DNA from: Arthrobacter bambusae | Lineage (GTDB): Bacteria > Actinomycetota > Actinomycetes > Actinomycetales > Micrococcaceae | DNA: 64,000 nucleotides | Assembly: GCF_030812595.1 (NCBI RefSeq) | Contig: NZ_JAUSSZ010000014.1 | Coordinates: forward strand, 41,407 to 105,406 | Direction of reading: 5' to 3' | Part shown: in pieces, positions 44,353-52,065 of the stretch | Numbering within the stretch: the first letter of the stretch is position 1 | How the letters are laid out: the number at the start of each line of letters is the position of its first letter | Made by a program: the position numbers and the translations under genes | The notes under the pieces: generated by a model | Database searches by the model: none | Seen by the model: the letters and a program-made list of their open reading frames with translations, nothing else | Told to the model about the DNA's origin: nothing

Positions 44353-44369
44353 CAACTGTAGCGATACAG
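44353..44369. promoter_or_regulatory. LacI-type operator candidate at the repressor's own promoter
   Basis: CAACTGTAGCGATACAG, whose reverse strand aligns with the other two sites. The inner half-sites CTGTA/TACAG form a perfect palindrome. It lies four bases before the lacI start codon, in the place of the ribosome site, so binding would block its own expression. Confidence 0.65.
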
Positions 44370-44422
44370 GGTGGTCTCAAAACTTTTTCTGTGCATGGAC
44401 CACTCCTGCTGCTACGGTTTTA

Positions 44423-44439
44423 CTAAATCGCTATAGTTG
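44423..44439. promoter_or_regulatory. LacI-type operator candidate upstream of the GH18 gene
   Basis: CTAAATCGCTATAGTTG differs from the site at 41908 only at the two positions flanking the central CG. It lies 62 bases before the GH18 start codon. Confidence 0.65.
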
Positions 44440-44500
44440 CACCCCACTCAGGCATCTTCACGACGATTTTCGAAGATGCTTCCTCAAAGAAGAGAGAGCA

Positions 44501-46198
44501 ATGAGACGAACACCAGCATTCGGCGCAGGGTTATTACTTGCCGGACTTGTCGCTTTCGGCCCGCAGTCTGCGGTGGCCGCTGAGACCCCCAAGGCATCCG
44601 TGGGGAACACCGCGCACTGCGAAGCCGAGCCACTCACGATGGCGTACTACCGGACCTGGCGCGACGTCACCGTGCCGCACACCGCCAACTCGAATTTGCC
44701 GCATCCGAATGTCACACGCATGAGCGACCTCCCTCCGGAGATCGACGTGGCGATGGTCTTCGACGCCGGCGCCACGGCCGGCACGGACTATTGGCGCACC
44801 CTCCGCGACACCTACGTTCCCGCGCTGCACGCCCAGGGCACGAAGGTGGTCTACACCCTGTGGATAGATCGGCTCGCCAAGGCCGACATCCCGCTGACAG
44901 AAGACGCGTACCGGGCCTACGCGCGGCAACTCATTGCCACCTATGTCACCCCGTACGGCCTCGACGGGATCGACATCGACGTCGAGTCGTATCCGAAGGG
45001 CGACGAGCTCACCCGGGCGATCGGCGTTTTCAACGCCCTCGGCGAACTGATCGGCCCGAAATCCGGCACCGACAAGATCTTCATCTACGACACCAACCAG
45101 GACGGCAACACTCCGTTGTTCAAGGCCGTGCACCAAAACATCTCCTTCGTGCTCCTACAGGCATACGGCCGGGGCACCTGGGGGATGCAGGGCACGTGGA
45201 ACACGTTCGCGGACAAGATCGCTTCTTGCCAGTTCCTGCCCGGTTTCTCCTTCCCCGAGGAGCAGGATCCGACGCGCTGGGGTGACGCCGAGGGCCTCTA
45301 CAATCCGGCCACGGCACCGCAGAGCACGGCATACAAGTACGCGACCTGGCAGCCCGAGGGCACGTCCAAGAAAGGCGGGTTCTTCGCCTACGCAGTGGAC
45401 CGCGACGGCAAGGTCTGGGGCGATGACACCATCACGCCCACCGCGTTCTCTTGGATGAGGAACCTGTCCGCAGTGCAGGACAAGGGCGACGTCAGCGTAC
45501 CTCAAGCACAAACCTGGTCGCTTGCGGTAGCCGTCTCTCCGTCCCACGGGAGCAAGGTGGGCCCGGGTGACACCGTCGCATGGACCGTGACGGCGAGCGC
45601 CGGGGCCGTGGACGTGCCGCGCGCCCTCGTCGGCGTCGACCTCAAGGACCTGGTTGACGACGCCACCGTCGAAAGCCTCACGACGTCGGCCGGCACCACC
45701 CAGGACTATAGCGGGGCCACGGTGTGGACGGTGGACCTGTCCGCAGGGAAGAGCGCCACCCTGACTGTTTCGGCGCGGATCAACGCTGCAAATCCCGGAT
45801 CCGTGGCGGCGTCACCGGCTGCCGACGGTCCCCTTCCGGGCCGGGTCTCGGTGGCAGTCGCCGGCTACGCGCAGAGCGCCGAGCTGCGAGCCTGCGACGG
45901 CTGCAGGGACATCTCCCTGACGGTGGCGGCCGCCCCCACGCCGACGCCGACACCTACCCCGACGGCCACTCCCACCCCGACGGCGACACCTACCCCGACG
46001 GCCACTCCCACCCCGACGGCGACGCCCACCCAGACGGCGGCCGTCACGCCAACGCCGAGCGAGACGGCCGCTGCGGGAGCGGGGCCTGGGTCACCACTCG
46101 CGTTCACGGGCGGGTTTGATCCGATCTCCTGGCTTGGCCTGGGCGGACTGCTAGCTGCAATCGGCGGGGCCGTGGCTGTGTGGCACCGGAGGACGTGA
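44501..46198 (+). CDS. secreted, wall-anchored endo-beta-N-acetylglucosaminidase, GH18
   Basis: 565 residues from ATG. Sec signal (GAGLLLAGLVAFGPQSAVA, residues 8-26), GH18 barrel (~40-340) opening with MAYYRTWRD as in EndoS/EndoBI-type enzymes. The catalytic DGIDIDVES has Asp155, Asp158, Asp160 and acid/base Glu162. Next come a beta-sandwich DUF11-like domain (~350-480), a Thr/Pro linker (PTPTPT...) and the sorting signal LAFTG (533-537), helix and WHRRT. The LAXTG motif predicts a class E sortase. It should cut the GlcNAc-GlcNAc core of N-glycans at the cell surface. Exact glycan preference is not readable. Confidence 0.88.
   Translation: MRRTPAFGAGLLLAGLVAFGPQSAVAAETPKASVGNTAHCEAEPLTMAYYRTWRDVTVPHTANSNLPHPNVTRMSDLPPEIDVAMVFDAGATAGTDYWRTLRDTYVPALHAQGTKVVYTLWIDRLAKADIPLTEDAYRAYARQLIATYVTPYGLDGIDIDVESYPKGDELTRAIGVFNALGELIGPKSGTDKIFIYDTNQDGNTPLFKAVHQNISFVLLQAYGRGTWGMQGTWNTFADKIASCQFLPGFSFPEEQDPTRWGDAEGLYNPATAPQSTAYKYATWQPEGTSKKGGFFAYAVDRDGKVWGDDTITPTAFSWMRNLSAVQDKGDVSVPQAQTWSLAVAVSPSHGSKVGPGDTVAWTVTASAGAVDVPRALVGVDLKDLVDDATVESLTTSAGTTQDYSGATVWTVDLSAGKSATLTVSARINAANPGSVAASPAADGPLPGRVSVAVAGYAQSAELRACDGCRDISLTVAAAPTPTPTPTPTATPTPTATPTPTATPTPTATPTQTAAVTPTPSETAAAGAGPGSPLAFTGGFDPISWLGLGGLLAAIGGAVAVWHRRT
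45951..46022 (+). repeat. 36-bp perfect tandem repeat in the Thr/Pro linker
   Basis: Two identical 36-bp units (45951-45986, 45987-46022) within a longer ACCCCGACGGC-type low-complexity tract encode the TPTPTAT linker of the GH18 protein. The length is likely variable between strains. Confidence 0.8.
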
Positions 46199-46620
46199 TG
46201 TGCCACTTCCCGGCGGTTCGTCTGGTGCACTACGCCGACAAAGCCGCCGCTGCTGCGCACGAAACCTTGTCCTACTCCGCCTGGATCGTCAATGAATCCG
46301 GGGAAGAGCTGTCTAAAGTCACCCTTGTTCTGAGGTCATTCACCAATGCGGGCATGGAGGATCTGCAGTACGCAACCCGCCCGTCGGTCTTGAGCATCGG
46401 CCCCATGGCAGCAGAAGCGGAGACCGAGTTCGTCTTCACCTATGTGGTCACCGAAAACGACGAACGCCATGCAGGAGAGCTCATCAGCGCTATGGCCGTC
46501 CAGGCGGTGACCGCCTCCGGCAAGAAACTCTGGGACGAAAACGACGCCATCACGCCGTTCGCATGCCCGGAAAGCGCCGCGCCTCGCCTCGGTGCACGAA
46601 CCAGCCTCCCTAGCCCTTGA
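46198..46620 (+). CDS. beta-sandwich (DUF11/CARDB-like) protein coupled to the GH18 gene
   Basis: 140 residues; the ATG overlaps the GH18 stop (TGATG) and GGAGG lies a few bases upstream. The pattern 'HETLSYSAWIVNESGEELSKVTLVLR' followed by alternating strands resembles extracellular DUF11/CARDB adhesion modules, like the domain behind the GH18 barrel. There is no signal peptide or membrane segment, which is odd for this fold. The 3' end overlaps the enoyl-CoA hydratase gene by 11 bases. Function unknown; the family assignment is tentative. Confidence 0.5.
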   Translation: MCHFPAVRLVHYADKAAAAAHETLSYSAWIVNESGEELSKVTLVLRSFTNAGMEDLQYATRPSVLSIGPMAAEAETEFVFTYVVTENDERHAGELISAMAVQAVTASGKKLWDENDAITPFACPESAAPRLGARTSLPSP

Positions 46621-47389
46621 AGACCGGTGCCCGCTTTTCCTGGAACGCCCGGAAACCTTCGGCGTAGTCCTCCGTTTTGCACAGCCTGGCTTGTTCCTCG
46701 TTTTCCTCGGCCATGGCATCCCACAAACCGAGCCGCTTGTCCCGGATATCGGCCACGAGCTGCTTGCTCGCCAGGAACGCTCCGGTGGCACCTGCCGCTA
46801 CGCGTTCCACAACAGCCCTGGTACCGGACAACAGATCGTCATCAAGCATGACCCGACTGAACATTCCCAGCGCCACTGCCTCGGTACCGCTGATCAGGTC
46901 GGCGGTGTAGATGAGGTCCAAGGTCCGGTGCATGCCAAGGCGTTCCGTGAAGTACCAGTGCCCGCCCGAGTCCAAGGTGGCGCCAAGCTTTGCAAACGGC
47001 GAGCCGAACCTGGCAGTCTCGGCCACATACACCACGTCCGTGGCCAGCAACAGGCCAAGCCCGACGCCGAGGCACGCACCGTGCGCGGCGGCAAAGGTGG
47101 GTGCGGGGAAGGCTGCCATCTTCTTGAGCAGCGGCTCAACGAGCCCGTTCAAGTACGCTTTCGCGTCGTCGTTCTCCGGGGTCACGCCGGCAATGTCGCG
47201 TCCTGCGCAAAAGGCGCGTCCCTCTCCGCGGAGGAGCAGCGCCCGCACCATCCCGCGCGTGGCGGCGGCAGCGGCGTCGTCGTACGCTTTATCCAGTTCC
47301 GCGAGCGCTGCCTCGTCAAGCGAATTGAGCTTTTCCGGGGCGTTGAGGACAATTTCGGCGATGCCGTTGGCGATGGAGAGCTCGATCAT
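46610..47389 (-). CDS. enoyl-CoA hydratase/isomerase, probably PaaG-like
   Basis: 259 residues; ATG with AAGGAATAAACGA upstream. Crotonase fold: the oxyanion-hole segments LRGEGRAFCAGRDIAG and AHGACLGVGLGLLLATDVVY, then 'FGSPFAKLGATLDSGG'. Asp at the position of the second catalytic residue (LDSGG) is as in PaaG isomerases rather than in two-Glu hydratases. Next to paaABCDE it most likely isomerises epoxyphenylacetyl-CoA to the oxepin, but a general hydratase role cannot be excluded. Confidence 0.82.
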   Translation of the reverse strand: MIELSIANGIAEIVLNAPEKLNSLDEAALAELDKAYDDAAAAATRGMVRALLLRGEGRAFCAGRDIAGVTPENDDAKAYLNGLVEPLLKKMAAFPAPTFAAAHGACLGVGLGLLLATDVVYVAETARFGSPFAKLGATLDSGGHWYFTERLGMHRTLDLIYTADLISGTEAVALGMFSRVMLDDDLLSGTRAVVERVAAGATGAFLASKQLVADIRDKRLGLWDAMAEENEEQARLCKTEDYAEGFRAFQEKRAPVFKG

Positions 47390-47400
47390 TCGTTTATTCC

Positions 47401-48636
47401 TTAGACGTCGAAATCGACCGTGACGGATTCACTGGTGGGATGGGACTGGCACGTCAGCACGTAGCCCTTGTCCAACTCATCCTGCTCCAAGGCGTAGTTC
47501 TCGTCCATGCTGACCGTCCCGGAGACCAGTTTGGCGCGGCATGTGCCGCACACGCCACCCGCGCACGCGAACGGGACGTCCGGGCGTACGCGCAACGCCG
47601 CGTTCAGGATTGATTCCCGGGCGTGGGTGGGGCTGGCGACATCGCCCGTCAACCCGTCCAGCTTGAAGGTGATCTTGAACGTGTCCTTCGACTCGTCCTC
47701 CACAACGGGGCGGCCGGCGTTGCCCTCCGGGCGGTCCGGGCGGCCCGTGGTGAACAACTCAAAGCGCACATGCTCGGGCGCAACACCACGGGCAGCAAGG
47801 GTGTCCCGGCACAGTTGGACCAGCTCAAAGGGTCCGCAGAGGAACCATTCGTCCACGTCCTCTGCGTGGATGGCGGTGCCCAGCAATTGCTGCAGCTTCT
47901 CGGCGTCGATACGTCCAGTCATGAGCGGCGCAATGCGCTGCTCGCGCGACAAAACATGGTGCAGGGCCAACCGCGAGGGGTACTTGTCCTTCAGGTCCGC
48001 CAATTCCTCGAGGAACATGACGTCCATCGCGGCCTTGTTGGCGTAGATCAGGTCGAACCGCGTTTCCGGGTTCGCGGCAAGCAGCGTGCGGGCGATCGCG
48101 ATCACCGGGGTGATGCCCGAACCGGCGGCGATGGCCACGAAGGAACCGGCGTCCGGCAGTTCGTTGGCCATGTTGTCCGGATTGTTCATCGAGTTCATGA
48201 CATTCCGCTGGACCGTCTTGCCGTCCAAGCCATGCTTGGAAACGAATGCGCCCATGGGGCTCATGACGTCCAGGGTGTCGCCGGCCTTGAGTTCCGCATT
48301 CGCCCACGTGGAAAAGATGCCGCCCAAGTCCTTCTTGATGGCCACGCGGATCTCGCTGCTGCCGTCCGCGAAGCTGCGCGGCTCGGCGCAAATGGAGTAG
48401 CTGCGGCGGACCTCGTGCGGCTCCCCGCTCTCATCGGGAAGCGTGGTCCGCAGCGCCACATACTGGCCGGGAAGGTAGTCGTACTGGCCGGCGAGCTCCG
48501 CCGGAACATCGAACGTGACTTCGATGGCGTCTTCAGTCAGGCGGCGGACCTCGGAAACGGTGAGGGAATGAAAAGACGCACGACGGCGGCCGGTGGCCTC
48601 CGCTTGTTCGGCTGCGGTCTGGCGGACAACGGGCAT
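47401..48636 (-). CDS. paaE: phenylacetyl-CoA epoxidase reductase subunit
   Basis: 411 residues from ATG 48636, with AAGGA upstream. FAD domain (YDYLPGQYVALR, RRSYSICAEPR), NAD(P)-binding domain (AIAAGSGITPVIAIARTLL), and a C-terminal plant-type 2Fe-2S domain with CAGGVCGTCRAKL and a distal Cys in LTCQSHP. It moves electrons from NAD(P)H to the diiron epoxidase PaaA. It is a little longer than the ~355-residue E. coli protein, with an N-terminal extension. Confidence 0.93.
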   Translation of the reverse strand: MPVVRQTAAEQAEATGRRRASFHSLTVSEVRRLTEDAIEVTFDVPAELAGQYDYLPGQYVALRTTLPDESGEPHEVRRSYSICAEPRSFADGSSEIRVAIKKDLGGIFSTWANAELKAGDTLDVMSPMGAFVSKHGLDGKTVQRNVMNSMNNPDNMANELPDAGSFVAIAAGSGITPVIAIARTLLAANPETRFDLIYANKAAMDVMFLEELADLKDKYPSRLALHHVLSREQRIAPLMTGRIDAEKLQQLLGTAIHAEDVDEWFLCGPFELVQLCRDTLAARGVAPEHVRFELFTTGRPDRPEGNAGRPVVEDESKDTFKITFKLDGLTGDVASPTHARESILNAALRVRPDVPFACAGGVCGTCRAKLVSGTVSMDENYALEQDELDKGYVLTCQSHPTSESVTVDFDV

Positions 48637-48646
48637 GTCAGATTCC

Positions 48647-49186
48647 TTAGAGGACTTTGAAGTAGTCGAACGGTTCTTTGCAGTCCTGGCAGACGAAAAG
48701 TGCCTTGCAGGACGTGGAACCAAAGCGGGTGAGTTCCTTGGTGTTCAGCGAAGAACACTGGGGGCATTTCACGGCGAGCTTGAGCCGCACCGGGCCTGAG
48801 TGGCCGCCGGCTGCTGCCCTGCCGCTCGGAGGAGCGATGCCGTATTCCTGCAGTTTGGCTTTGCCGTGCTCTGTCATCCAGTCCGTGGTCCACGCCGGAG
48901 CAAGAACCAGCTCGACGTAGACGCTCGGGTAGCCCTCTTTGTGGAAGACGGCCTTGAGGTCGTCACGGATGGCGTCCATCGCGGGGCAGCCCGAGTACGT
49001 CGGCGTAATGGTGACCTGGACAGCGGGAACCAGCCCGCCGTCGTCGAACAATGTCACTCCGCGAAGGATCCCCAAGTCCTCGATCGTGAGGACAGGAATC
49101 TCCGGATCGCAGACCGTGGCCGCAATGCCCCAGGCCTTTTGCTCGGCGGTTTGCCTGGTCTTGACGTTTGTGTCCTGAACGAACAT
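48647..49186 (-). CDS. paaD: phenylacetyl-CoA epoxidase assembly protein
   Basis: 179 residues. N-terminal DUF59/MIP18-type domain (VCDPEIPVLTIEDLGILRGV, TPTYSGCPAMDAI) and a C-terminal zinc-ribbon-like CPQCSSLNTKE ... FVCQDCKEPFDYF. PaaD proteins resemble Fe-S assembly factors and are needed for an active epoxidase. The ATG lies five bases after the paaC stop. Confidence 0.92.
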   Translation of the reverse strand: MFVQDTNVKTRQTAEQKAWGIAATVCDPEIPVLTIEDLGILRGVTLFDDGGLVPAVQVTITPTYSGCPAMDAIRDDLKAVFHKEGYPSVYVELVLAPAWTTDWMTEHGKAKLQEYGIAPPSGRAAAGGHSGPVRLKLAVKCPQCSSLNTKELTRFGSTSCKALFVCQDCKEPFDYFKVL

Positions 49187-49191
49187 GACGG

Positions 49192-50151
49192 TTACCAGCT
49201 CGCCCCGGGGTGTTCGCGGGCCAGCACCTGCATCTCGGCCAGCAGGTAGCCCAAGTGCTCAGAATGCTTGCCCTGGCGGCCACCGCCCAAGGATTGCGGG
49301 ATACGTTCGAGGGCGAGTTCCTCCTCGAGACCGGCTTCCTGCAGCACGGCGCCGGTGAGATGGTCGAAGTCCGCGCGGAGGCTGGAGGGCTGCACGCCTG
49401 TTTTAGCTTCGGCGAGACGGGTGGTGAGCTCGTCGTCTTCGAAGAGTTCTTCCACATACGGCCAGACGAGCTTGAAAGCCCGGACGATACGACGGCGGGA
49501 CTCCTCCGTGCCGCCGGCAAGCCTGAGGACCCACTGCGCGCTGTGGTCGCGGTGATAGTCGACCTCTTTGAGGGCCTTCGCAGCGATGGCCGCGATGGTT
49601 TGGTCGCTTGAACCGGTCAGCCGCTTGTAGAGCTCGAACTGGTAGTAGCTCACGATGAACTGCCGTGCGATGGTGACGGCGAAGTCACCGTTCGGCTGCT
49701 CGAACAAGTGCGCGGAACGGAACTCGTGCTCCCGGCGGAAGTAGGCCAGATCGTCCTCGGACTTGTCCCATGCCGCACCGGCGTAAGTGAGGAAGGAACG
49801 GGCATGTCCCAGCTGGTCGAGCGCGATATTGCCCAGGGCGACGTCTTCTTCAAGCTCAGGAGCACGGGAAATCCAGTGGCCCAAGCGCTGGGCCAGGATC
49901 AGGCTGTCGTCGCCGATGCGCAGGGCGTACTCGGCGACATCTTCGTTCGGCTTTACTTGTCCGCGACGGATTTCCAGAGCGATGTCTTCCGGGCGCAGGG
50001 CGTTCCCAGGGGTGATGCGCGTGGCGCTCGCCGAACCGTCTCCGGAGGCACCTGCGCCCTTGACGCCAACGGAGATATCGCCGTGGCCCTCGATGGCGAA
50101 GTCCGGGTTGCGCCGTTCGTGTTCGGGCGTCGTGTTTTCGGGGGCGGTCAC
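49192..50151 (-). CDS. paaC: phenylacetyl-CoA epoxidase structural subunit
   Basis: About 319 residues from the GTG that overlaps the paaB stop by four bases. The open frame continues upstream only as a shadow. It is a ferritin-like helical protein: DDSLILAQRLGHWISRAPEL, EEDVALGNIALDQLGHAR, 'EVDYHRDHSAQWVLRLAGGT'. PaaC pairs with PaaA as the non-catalytic structural partner. A polar ~65-residue N-terminus precedes the conserved part and is longer than in enterobacterial PaaC. Confidence 0.92.
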   Translation of the reverse strand: MTAPENTTPEHERRNPDFAIEGHGDISVGVKGAGASGDGSASATRITPGNALRPEDIALEIRRGQVKPNEDVAEYALRIGDDSLILAQRLGHWISRAPELEEDVALGNIALDQLGHARSFLTYAGAAWDKSEDDLAYFRREHEFRSAHLFEQPNGDFAVTIARQFIVSYYQFELYKRLTGSSDQTIAAIAAKALKEVDYHRDHSAQWVLRLAGGTEESRRRIVRAFKLVWPYVEELFEDDELTTRLAEAKTGVQPSSLRADFDHLTGAVLQEAGLEEELALERIPQSLGGGRQGKHSEHLGYLLAEMQVLAREHPGASW

Positions 50152-50468
50152 AGGTGCTTCACGCCTTCGCTCTTGGTGTAGTACGTCGCGTGGCGGTAGT
50201 CCTTGCCCTGCGGCGATTCGAAGAAGGAACCCTTGGAATCCGGGTCGCTCGAGGAAATGGCATCGGCCGGAACCACCCAGATGGACACGCCTTCGTTGCG
50301 GCGCGTGTACAGGTCGCGGGCGTTGCGCAGCGCCATTGCCGCATCGGGTGCGTGCAACGATCCGGCGTGCACGTGGGACAGGCCGCGGCTGGAGCGGACG
50401 AAGACCTCCCAGAGGGGCCAGGGAGTTTCGTGGGGTTCGTTGGTGGGCGCGTTGGCTGGGGTGCTCAT
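50148..50468 (-). CDS. paaB: phenylacetyl-CoA epoxidase subunit B
   Basis: 106 residues. The conserved core is WPLWEVFVRSSRGLSHVHAG ... DAAMALRNARDLYTRRNEGVSIWVVPADAI. This small subunit links PaaA/PaaC dimers in the epoxidase complex. Its ATG overlaps the paaA stop by four bases, with AAGGAATTC upstream. Confidence 0.93.
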   Translation of the reverse strand: MSTPANAPTNEPHETPWPLWEVFVRSSRGLSHVHAGSLHAPDAAMALRNARDLYTRRNEGVSIWVVPADAISSSDPDSKGSFFESPQGKDYRHATYYTKSEGVKHL

Positions 50469-51460
50469 GCTGCGAATTCCTTCTCTGCTTGCTTGCGGGC
50501 GTACTCGGCGGCCGCTTCGCGGACCCAGGCGCCGTCGTCGTGCGCTTCACGGCGGCGCTCAAGCCGCTGAGCGTTGCAGGGACCCTTTCCGGCGAGAACG
50601 TCTTTGAACTCGTTCCAGTCCAGGGGGCCGTGCTCCCATTTCTTGGTCTCTTCGTTGAAACGGATGTCCTGGTCCGGGAGCGTGAGGCCCAGGACCTTGA
50701 CCTGCTCCACCATCATGCCGACAAAGCGGCTGCGGAGCTCATCGTTGCTGAACCGCTTGATGTTCCAGGCCATGGACTGCTTGGAGTTGGGTGAATCGTC
50801 GTCCGGCGGGCCGAACATCATCAGGGCCGGCGCGTACCATCGGTTGACGGCGTCCTGGGCCATTTGCTTCTGGGCAGGCGTGCCGTTGGACAGCTCAAGG
50901 AGGATCTCGAAACCCTGGCGCTGGTGGAACGACTCTTCCTTGCAGATACGCACCATTGCGCGACCGTACGGACCGTACGACGCCCGGCACAGGGGAACCT
51001 GGTTGCAGATCGCGGCACCGTCCACCAGCCATCCGATCGCACCCATGTCCGCCCAGGAAACCGCGGGGTAGTTGAAGATTGACGAGTAGCGGGCCTTGCC
51101 GGCGATCAGGTCTTCCATCATTTTGTCGCGGGACTGGCCGAGGGTTTCCGCGGCCGAGTAGAGGTACAGCCCGTGGCCTGCCTCGTCCTGGACCTTGGCC
51201 ATGAGGATGGCCTTGCGCTTGAGGCTCGGAGCCCTGGTGATCCAGTTGGCTTCGGGCTGCATGCCGATGATCTCCGAGTGGGCGTGCTGCGAGATCTGGC
51301 GGAGCAGGGTCTTGCGGTAGGCCTCCGGCATCCAGTCGCGGGGTTCGATGCGCGAGTCCTCGGAGATGATGCGGTCAAAGTACGCCTGACCGGCCTGTTC
51401 CCGCTCGAGCTCTTCGGGGGACAGCTCAGCGGGCACAGACTGCAGATTCTGCGATGCCAT
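50465..51460 (-). CDS. paaA: phenylacetyl-CoA epoxidase catalytic diiron subunit
   Basis: 331 residues from ATG 51460, six bases after AGGAG. The diiron ExxH motifs are visible in VQDEAGHGLYLY and CKEESFHQRQGF. CoA-substrate contacts are expected in the YGPYGRAM region. It inserts one oxygen atom from O2 into the ring of phenylacetyl-CoA. First gene of the tightly overlapping paaABCDE operon. The remaining paa genes (ligase paaK, paaZ, paaF/H/J) are not in this window. Confidence 0.95.
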   Translation of the reverse strand: MASQNLQSVPAELSPEELEREQAGQAYFDRIISEDSRIEPRDWMPEAYRKTLLRQISQHAHSEIIGMQPEANWITRAPSLKRKAILMAKVQDEAGHGLYLYSAAETLGQSRDKMMEDLIAGKARYSSIFNYPAVSWADMGAIGWLVDGAAICNQVPLCRASYGPYGRAMVRICKEESFHQRQGFEILLELSNGTPAQKQMAQDAVNRWYAPALMMFGPPDDDSPNSKQSMAWNIKRFSNDELRSRFVGMMVEQVKVLGLTLPDQDIRFNEETKKWEHGPLDWNEFKDVLAGKGPCNAQRLERRREAHDDGAWVREAAAEYARKQAEKEFAA

Positions 51461-51478
51461 GGTTGCTCCTAAATATTT

Positions 51479-51496
51479 ACCGACCGTTCGTTCAGA
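51479..51496. promoter_or_regulatory. TetR/PaaR-type operator candidate upstream of paaA
   Basis: ACCGACCGTTCGTTCAGA lies 19-36 bases before the paaA start codon. It has the CG-N2-CG-T-T layout of TetR-type operators that control paa genes (PaaR sites are built around ACG-N2-CGT). The match is partial, and no regulator gene is present in this window. Confidence 0.4.
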
Positions 51497-51552
51497 ATAT
51501 GCGGAGGGCGCGGGAGGCGTCAAGCGTCCGCGCCGGTTGCGACACCCGGCTG

Positions 51553-51745
51553 CGACGCCCGGTCAGATATCCCCCCAAATCCCCCGACGCCCGGTCAGAT
51601 ATCCCCCCAAATCCCCCGACGCCCGGTCAGATATCCCCCAAATCCCCCGACGCCCGGTCACCTATCCCCCCAAATCCCCCGACGCCCGGCCAGATCATGT
51701 GACCCGGCGTCGGTGAAAAACACCCCAAAAGTGACCGGGCGTCCG
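51553..51745. repeat. 32-bp-period bipolar repeat array A
   Basis: Forward core GACGCCCGGTCA recurs at ~51554, 51586, 51618, 51649 and 51681 (spacings 32, 32, 31, 32). The array flips at a GATCATG centre (51693-51699), and the reverse core TGACC(C/G)GGCGTC follows at 51700 and 51732 (spacing 32). The 20-bp spacers are similar within one arm (GATATCCCCCCAAATC-type) but differ between arms (GGTGAAAAACACC-type in the other). Confidence 0.85.
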
Positions 51746-51817
51746 GGGGTGAGCACACACAAAGGCGAGTCGACGGCGAAACCGGGCCGCCGCCGTCGGG
51801 CACCAACGAACCAACGG

Positions 51818-52049
51818 CGCCCAACGCCCGGTCAGATATACGCCCATCTCCCGCGACGCCAGGTCAGATATACGCCCATTTCTCGCGACGCCAGGTCAGA
51901 TCATGTGACCCGGCGTCGGTAAAAAACGGCCCAAAGGTGACCGAGCGTCGGTAAAAAATGGCCCAAAGGTGACCGAGCGTCGGCGAAAAACACGCTAAAG
52001 GTGACCGGGCGTCGGTGAAAAACACACCAAAGGTGACCGGGCGTCGGGA
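51818..52049. repeat. 32-bp-period bipolar repeat array B
   Basis: The forward GGTCA element recurs at 51830, 51862 and 51894 (period 32). The centre GGTCAGATCATGTGACC is at 51894-51910. Reverse TGACC elements follow at 51905, 51938, 51970, 52002 and 52034 (33, 32, 32, 32). Spacers in the reverse arm read GGTAAAAAACGGCCCAAAGG or close variants. The organisation is the same as array A, with three forward and five reverse units. Confidence 0.85.
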
Positions 52050-52065
52050 CGGGAAGGGTGGGCTC

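Larger units (their letters stand above)
51461..52065. other. paaA upstream region filled by two phased repeat arrays
   Basis: About 600 bases without a gene. The first ~45 bases hold the paaA leader and an operator candidate. Nearly all the rest is occupied by arrays A and B of the 32-bp-period family, annotated separately, with a ~70-bp non-repetitive segment between them. Short frames here only translate the repeats. Confidence 0.7.

Noticed and set aside
51454..51922. Pro/Asp-rich ORFs that look like repeat proteins
   Set aside because: They are translations of the 32-bp repeats and change frame with each 31-bp or 33-bp unit; there is no ribosome site.
51553..52049. Possible CRISPR array because of regular 32-bp spacing
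   Set aside because: The repeated core is only ~12 bp, the 'spacers' are near-identical to each other, orientation flips in the middle, and no cas gene is present.
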